Assembly: GCA_023428695.1 (NCBI GenBank)
Contig: JAEYWY010000035.1
Coordinates: 1-64,000 of the forward strand
Length of the DNA stretch: 64,000 nt
Origin: Bacteroidota bacterium
GTDB lineage: Bacteria; Bacteroidota; Bacteroidia; Cytophagales; Cyclobacteriaceae
Direction of reading: 5' to 3'
In this document: one piece after another, positions 61,407 through 64,000 of the stretch
How positions within the stretch are numbered: the stretch's first letter is position 1
Layout of the letters: the number at the start of each line of letters is the position of its first letter
The notes under the pieces: generated by a model
The model's database searches: none
What the model was told of the DNA's origin: nothing
The model's input: the letters and a program-made list of their open reading frames with translations, nothing else
Position numbers and translations under genes: made by a program

Positions 61407-63812
61407 TTATCGCAACAGTACCAGCGACCCTTCTTCTTTGCCGTTCAGCAGGAGTTTGCGGCCCGATGGCAGTTCCCCTTCCACCTTCCAGAAGTACACA
61501 CCGTTTGGTTGTTCCTCTCCGTTCGTTGCGCCGTCCCAGCCCTGTGTCAATGCTTCGCCGACACTCGACGTCTTGTACACGACACTACCTTCGCGGTTGA
61601 ATATCCGAAGTGAAAACTCACTCACACCGGCAAGTCCGTATACCTTCAGCGCGTCATTCTGGCCATCACCATTTGGCGTAAAGAGTGACGGAATGAAACC
61701 GGTTGACTCGACGAACACCATCGCCTTTGCGTTGCCGGTACATCCGATAGAATCTGTTACTGTCACTGTGTATTCAGTATCTGAGACAGGAGTAGCCACA
61801 GGGTTGGCAATCGAAGCGTTGTTAAGTCCGTTTGCCGGTGCCCAGGAGTACGCTCCGCCACCGGTGGCGCTTAGGTTGACTGACTGCCCTTTCAACATTC
61901 GATGAACTTCCGGCGAAGCTGTCACCGCGGGTATGCTGATAGTGACCACAAACTGTTCCTCAATAGTACAGCCCTGCTCATTTTTATAGCCTGCTTTTAC
62001 GACGTCATCCTCATCCGATTGATAAGTAATTGTAGCAGAAGTACCCAGCGCACCCTGGTTGGCGCTTGACCACCGGATCTCTTCCCAGTTTGTATTTGCA
62101 GTTAACGTGACGCTCTCTGAGTTACATACGAACACGTTATGAGACTCGGTCTTCGTTACTTCGTCATTGATCTCAAACACGACCGTTTTTACAACGGGAC
62201 AATTTGCAGTCGGAACAATGTAGAACAACGTGTCGCTCTTGTTTGCTTCGGCTTCAATCGAAGACGCCTGCCCGAGAAACCCTCCCGAGAAAGAAAACCA
62301 CAACGCAGGTTCAGGCGATTCAATCTTAAGTTTCTCTTCGGAGCACGCGGTTATCACCTCCTCCTGGACAGATGAACAATTGAATCCATTTCCTACACAA
62401 ATTTCAGGATCAGCAAATAAGGAATTGTCAACAGCCTGGATGGCATAGGCAAAAGGAGCATTTCCCTCCAGGAGATAAAAATTGTTTGTCCCATTATTGC
62501 CGTGATTTGAACGAAGTCGTTTTCCATTTGCCAGGTCGAACGTGATGTCGCGTTTCGTGTCCGCCCCATCGAACATGATATCATAAGTCAACGACTGCAA
62601 CACGGTGTGATCATCAGTCATTCCGGTCCAATAAAGGAACACGCGATCGTAAACAGGGAATGCGAAGGCCAGCACTTTCGTCGGGCCACGATTAATGGCG
62701 GGCGTCGAATTTTCAAGATAGATGAGGGCATGTTTGCCGTTATCCGATCCGGATACCTGAACGATATCGAGATCACCATCGTGTTCAATATCAAAAAAAC
62801 GTTGCTGTCTCCATCCCTTGTGACTCAGGGCCTGCTCACCATTTGATGAGAGGTTGACCATATTGAGAGTATCGGTACCGTTGACGGTTACGTAATTGCA
62901 ATCAGGTACACCATCGGAATCAAGATCAGCATGAAAAGCCGATATCATCTTTCCGGACGCAGCAAGATCCAATCCGCTGAAGTCTGCATGTTTTGGAAAC
63001 CATTTATAAGCTGGTACGCCCGTCGTGGTCTCGCCAAATCCAATTACATCAAGGCTGCCATTTGTATCGCGATCGCATACTAATGTACTCAGCAACAATG
63101 CACTTTCGTGTCGCGGCTTGAACTTGCCGTCCTCCTGAATCAGCAACGCCGTTGAATATATACCCGCATCATTGACACCGCTGTAAAACACGTCGGGAAA
63201 TCCATTGCCGTCGAGGTCAAGTATTTCCAGAGCATTCAACGCGACTTTGAGGGTATCGTGCGCGAGCGCCCAGTCGAAAGCATCATTCATTTTGTAAGTC
63301 CGCGTGAACGGAACCGCGGCAGCAGTCTTACCGGATATCACCGCTTCAGGTTTGCCATCACGATCAAGATCTGCGAAACGCACGACTTGAAACGCAGGCA
63401 AGTTTACTGTCACCTCCTGGAAGGTAAAGTCTCCTGTGTTCTGCAACACCACGGTTTTCGGCGTCCCATCATTCACTGAAAGCAGCACGTCCAGCGCGTT
63501 ATCGAAATCAATGTCACGAATAGTGTGCGCACGGTATCCGGGTATCGGATACGACGTTGTAAAAAGAGAAGGGCCGTTGGTAGTATCGCCCTGAACAAAG
63601 AGCAGGTGTTGGTTCCCCGTGTTTGCGGTCGCGAATACGATGAGGTCAATAAGTCCGTCATTGTTTATGTCCGCGGGTTCAACCGATGCGCCGGTGATTG
63701 AATCCGGGAGATCGATCCGGTATTTCTCCTCAAAATTTTGCGCGTAAAGTGATGGCGTGACTGCTGCAACGAACAGCAGGGAAATAACGCCGGCTATCAT
63801 TCCTGACTTCAT
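61407..63812 (-). CDS. VCBS/FG-GAP repeat surface protein with type B C-terminal sorting domain
   Basis: The 801-residue protein has a signal peptide (to SLYAQ), a beta-propeller of FG-GAP/VCBS-like repeats (about 30-390, with DINNDGLIDLIVFATANTGN, DIDFDNALDVLLSVNDGTPK and DLDGNGFPDVFYSGVNDAGI), two or more Ig-like parts, and the gliding-motility-associated C-terminal domain (about 715-801: FIPSLFTPNGDGQNDALKVY, PNGVYFWKVE). The latter is the type B signal for type IX secretion. An Asp-rich propeller suggests calcium binding. The start at GTG 63821 is possible; ATG at 63810-63812 gives a normal signal. Its product is probably surface-bound via the PorP-OmpA protein. Confidence 0.88.
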   Translation of the reverse strand: MKSGMIAGVISLLFVAAVTPSLYAQNFEEKYRIDLPDSITGASVEPADINNDGLIDLIVFATANTGNQHLLFVQGDTTNGPSLFTTSYPIPGYRAHTIRDIDFDNALDVLLSVNDGTPKTVVLQNTGDFTFQEVTVNLPAFQVVRFADLDRDGKPEAVISGKTAAAVPFTRTYKMNDAFDWALAHDTLKVALNALEILDLDGNGFPDVFYSGVNDAGIYSTALLIQEDGKFKPRHESALLLSTLVCDRDTNGSLDVIGFGETTTGVPAYKWFPKHADFSGLDLAASGKMISAFHADLDSDGVPDCNYVTVNGTDTLNMVNLSSNGEQALSHKGWRQQRFFDIEHDGDLDIVQVSGSDNGKHALIYLENSTPAINRGPTKVLAFAFPVYDRVFLYWTGMTDDHTVLQSLTYDIMFDGADTKRDITFDLANGKRLRSNHGNNGTNNFYLLEGNAPFAYAIQAVDNSLFADPEICVGNGFNCSSVQEEVITACSEEKLKIESPEPALWFSFSGGFLGQASSIEAEANKSDTLFYIVPTANCPVVKTVVFEINDEVTKTESHNVFVCNSESVTLTANTNWEEIRWSSANQGALGTSATITYQSDEDDVVKAGYKNEQGCTIEEQFVVTISIPAVTASPEVHRMLKGQSVNLSATGGGAYSWAPANGLNNASIANPVATPVSDTEYTVTVTDSIGCTGNAKAMVFVESTGFIPSLFTPNGDGQNDALKVYGLAGVSEFSLRIFNREGSVVYKTSSVGEALTQGWDGATNGEEQPNGVYFWKVEGELPSGRKLLLNGKEEGSLVLLR

Positions 63813-63824
63813 GGCTATCACGTT

Positions 63825-64000
63825 CTAACGATTAATTTTTTTCAATTCGAAATTCAGTGGCAGGCTCACTTTGCTTGGAACAGCCTTGCCATTGAGCGTC
63901 GCGGGTTTCCATTGTGGCATGTTGCTGATAAGAGTTGTTGCTTCCCGGTCGAATGCTTCGCCCAGTGAATTGCGGATCGTAATATTATCAGCCTTTCCTT
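63825..64000 (-). CDS. TonB-family protein, C-terminal fragment
   Basis: The frame entering from the right edge encodes 57 residues, GKADNITIRNSLGEAFDREA, TTLISNMPQWKPATLNGKAV and a tail ending LPLNFELKKINR, with stop TAG at 63827-63825. The pattern LGEAFDREA, MPQWKPATLNGKAVPSKVSLPL is the signature of TonB C-terminal domains (L-G-x-G-x-D-x-E-A...M-P-x-W-x-P). In Bacteroidota such modules occur on TonB and on other periplasmic proteins. The N-terminal part is outside the window. Confidence 0.8.
   Translation of the reverse strand, partial: GKADNITIRNSLGEAFDREATTLISNMPQWKPATLNGKAVPSKVSLPLNFELKKINR

Noticed and set aside
1..64000. CRISPR arrays, rRNA or tRNA genes
   Set aside because: No regularly spaced repeats, rRNA cores or tRNA cloverleaf signatures were found in the intergenic regions when read by eye.

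Overview
The window looks like a chromosome segment of a Bacteroidota bacterium, probably a Cytophagales-type gliding or soil organism. The reasons are a SusC/SusD pair, Bacteroidota-style -7 boxes (TAnnTTTG), T9SS-associated proteins (PorP/SprF-like, type B C-terminal sorting domain) and family-specific DUFs (DUF2911, DUF4260, DUF5123/DUF4957-like, DUF4861). I cannot name genus or species. All assignments come from reading the sequence and translations; no database search was run.

Left edge (1-2.3 kb): the right end of an IS66-family element, with the last 35 codons of its transposase, sits inside the 5' part of a reverse-strand RHS-type secreted protein gene and truncates it. A small two-gene unit follows (NTF2-like, then DUF1080).

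Centre-left (2.3-30.3 kb): a pectin/polygalacturonate utilisation locus. Reverse strand: GH28, a DUF4861 protein, SusC, SusD, a DUF5123/DUF4957-like lipoprotein, then after a strong terminator two PL1 pectate lyases, a CE12 rhamnogalacturonan acetylesterase, GH43, GH105, two CE8 pectin methylesterases and a serine esterase/hydrolase. A hexuronate MFS transporter lies beyond. Forward strand: uxaA (altronate dehydratase), and a kduI-kduD-lacI-uxaB cluster. The model is: esterases strip methyl and acetyl groups, PL1/GH28 cut the backbone, SusCD imports oligomers, GH105/GH43 finish them, ExuT-like carries uronates across the inner membrane, and KduI/KduD (unsaturated branch) and UxaB/UxaA (saturated branch) both give 2-keto-3-deoxygluconate. 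UxaC, KdgK and KdgA are not in the window. Four palindromes sharing the core TGCGCAATCGATTGCGCA sit upstream of uxaA, susC and kduI, and between GH28 and kduI. They are the likely operators of the LacI-family regulator encoded in the cluster.

Middle (30.3-46.8 kb): a 1455-residue periplasmic-propeller hybrid histidine kinase with two receiver domains and no DNA-binding domain, a lone receiver protein, small hypotheticals, an aminotransferase class IV enzyme, DUF4260, GTP-type PEP carboxykinase, and a translationally coupled cassette (DASS transporter, cNMP-binding soluble histidine kinase, response regulator, DUF2490) followed by a tandem universal stress protein and a DUF481 protein.

Right (46.8-64 kb): AddB-like nuclease, DedA protein, an aspartoacylase-like/RimK/RimB-type protein-glutamylation cluster, DUF2911, ffh, glycerate kinase, a K+/H+ antiporter, molybdenum-cofactor genes (moeA, moaC, mobA-like), then a PorP/SprF-OmpA fusion next to a VCBS-repeat protein with a type B sorting domain, and the 3' end of a TonB-family protein running off the window. 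No tRNA, rRNA or CRISPR array was seen.
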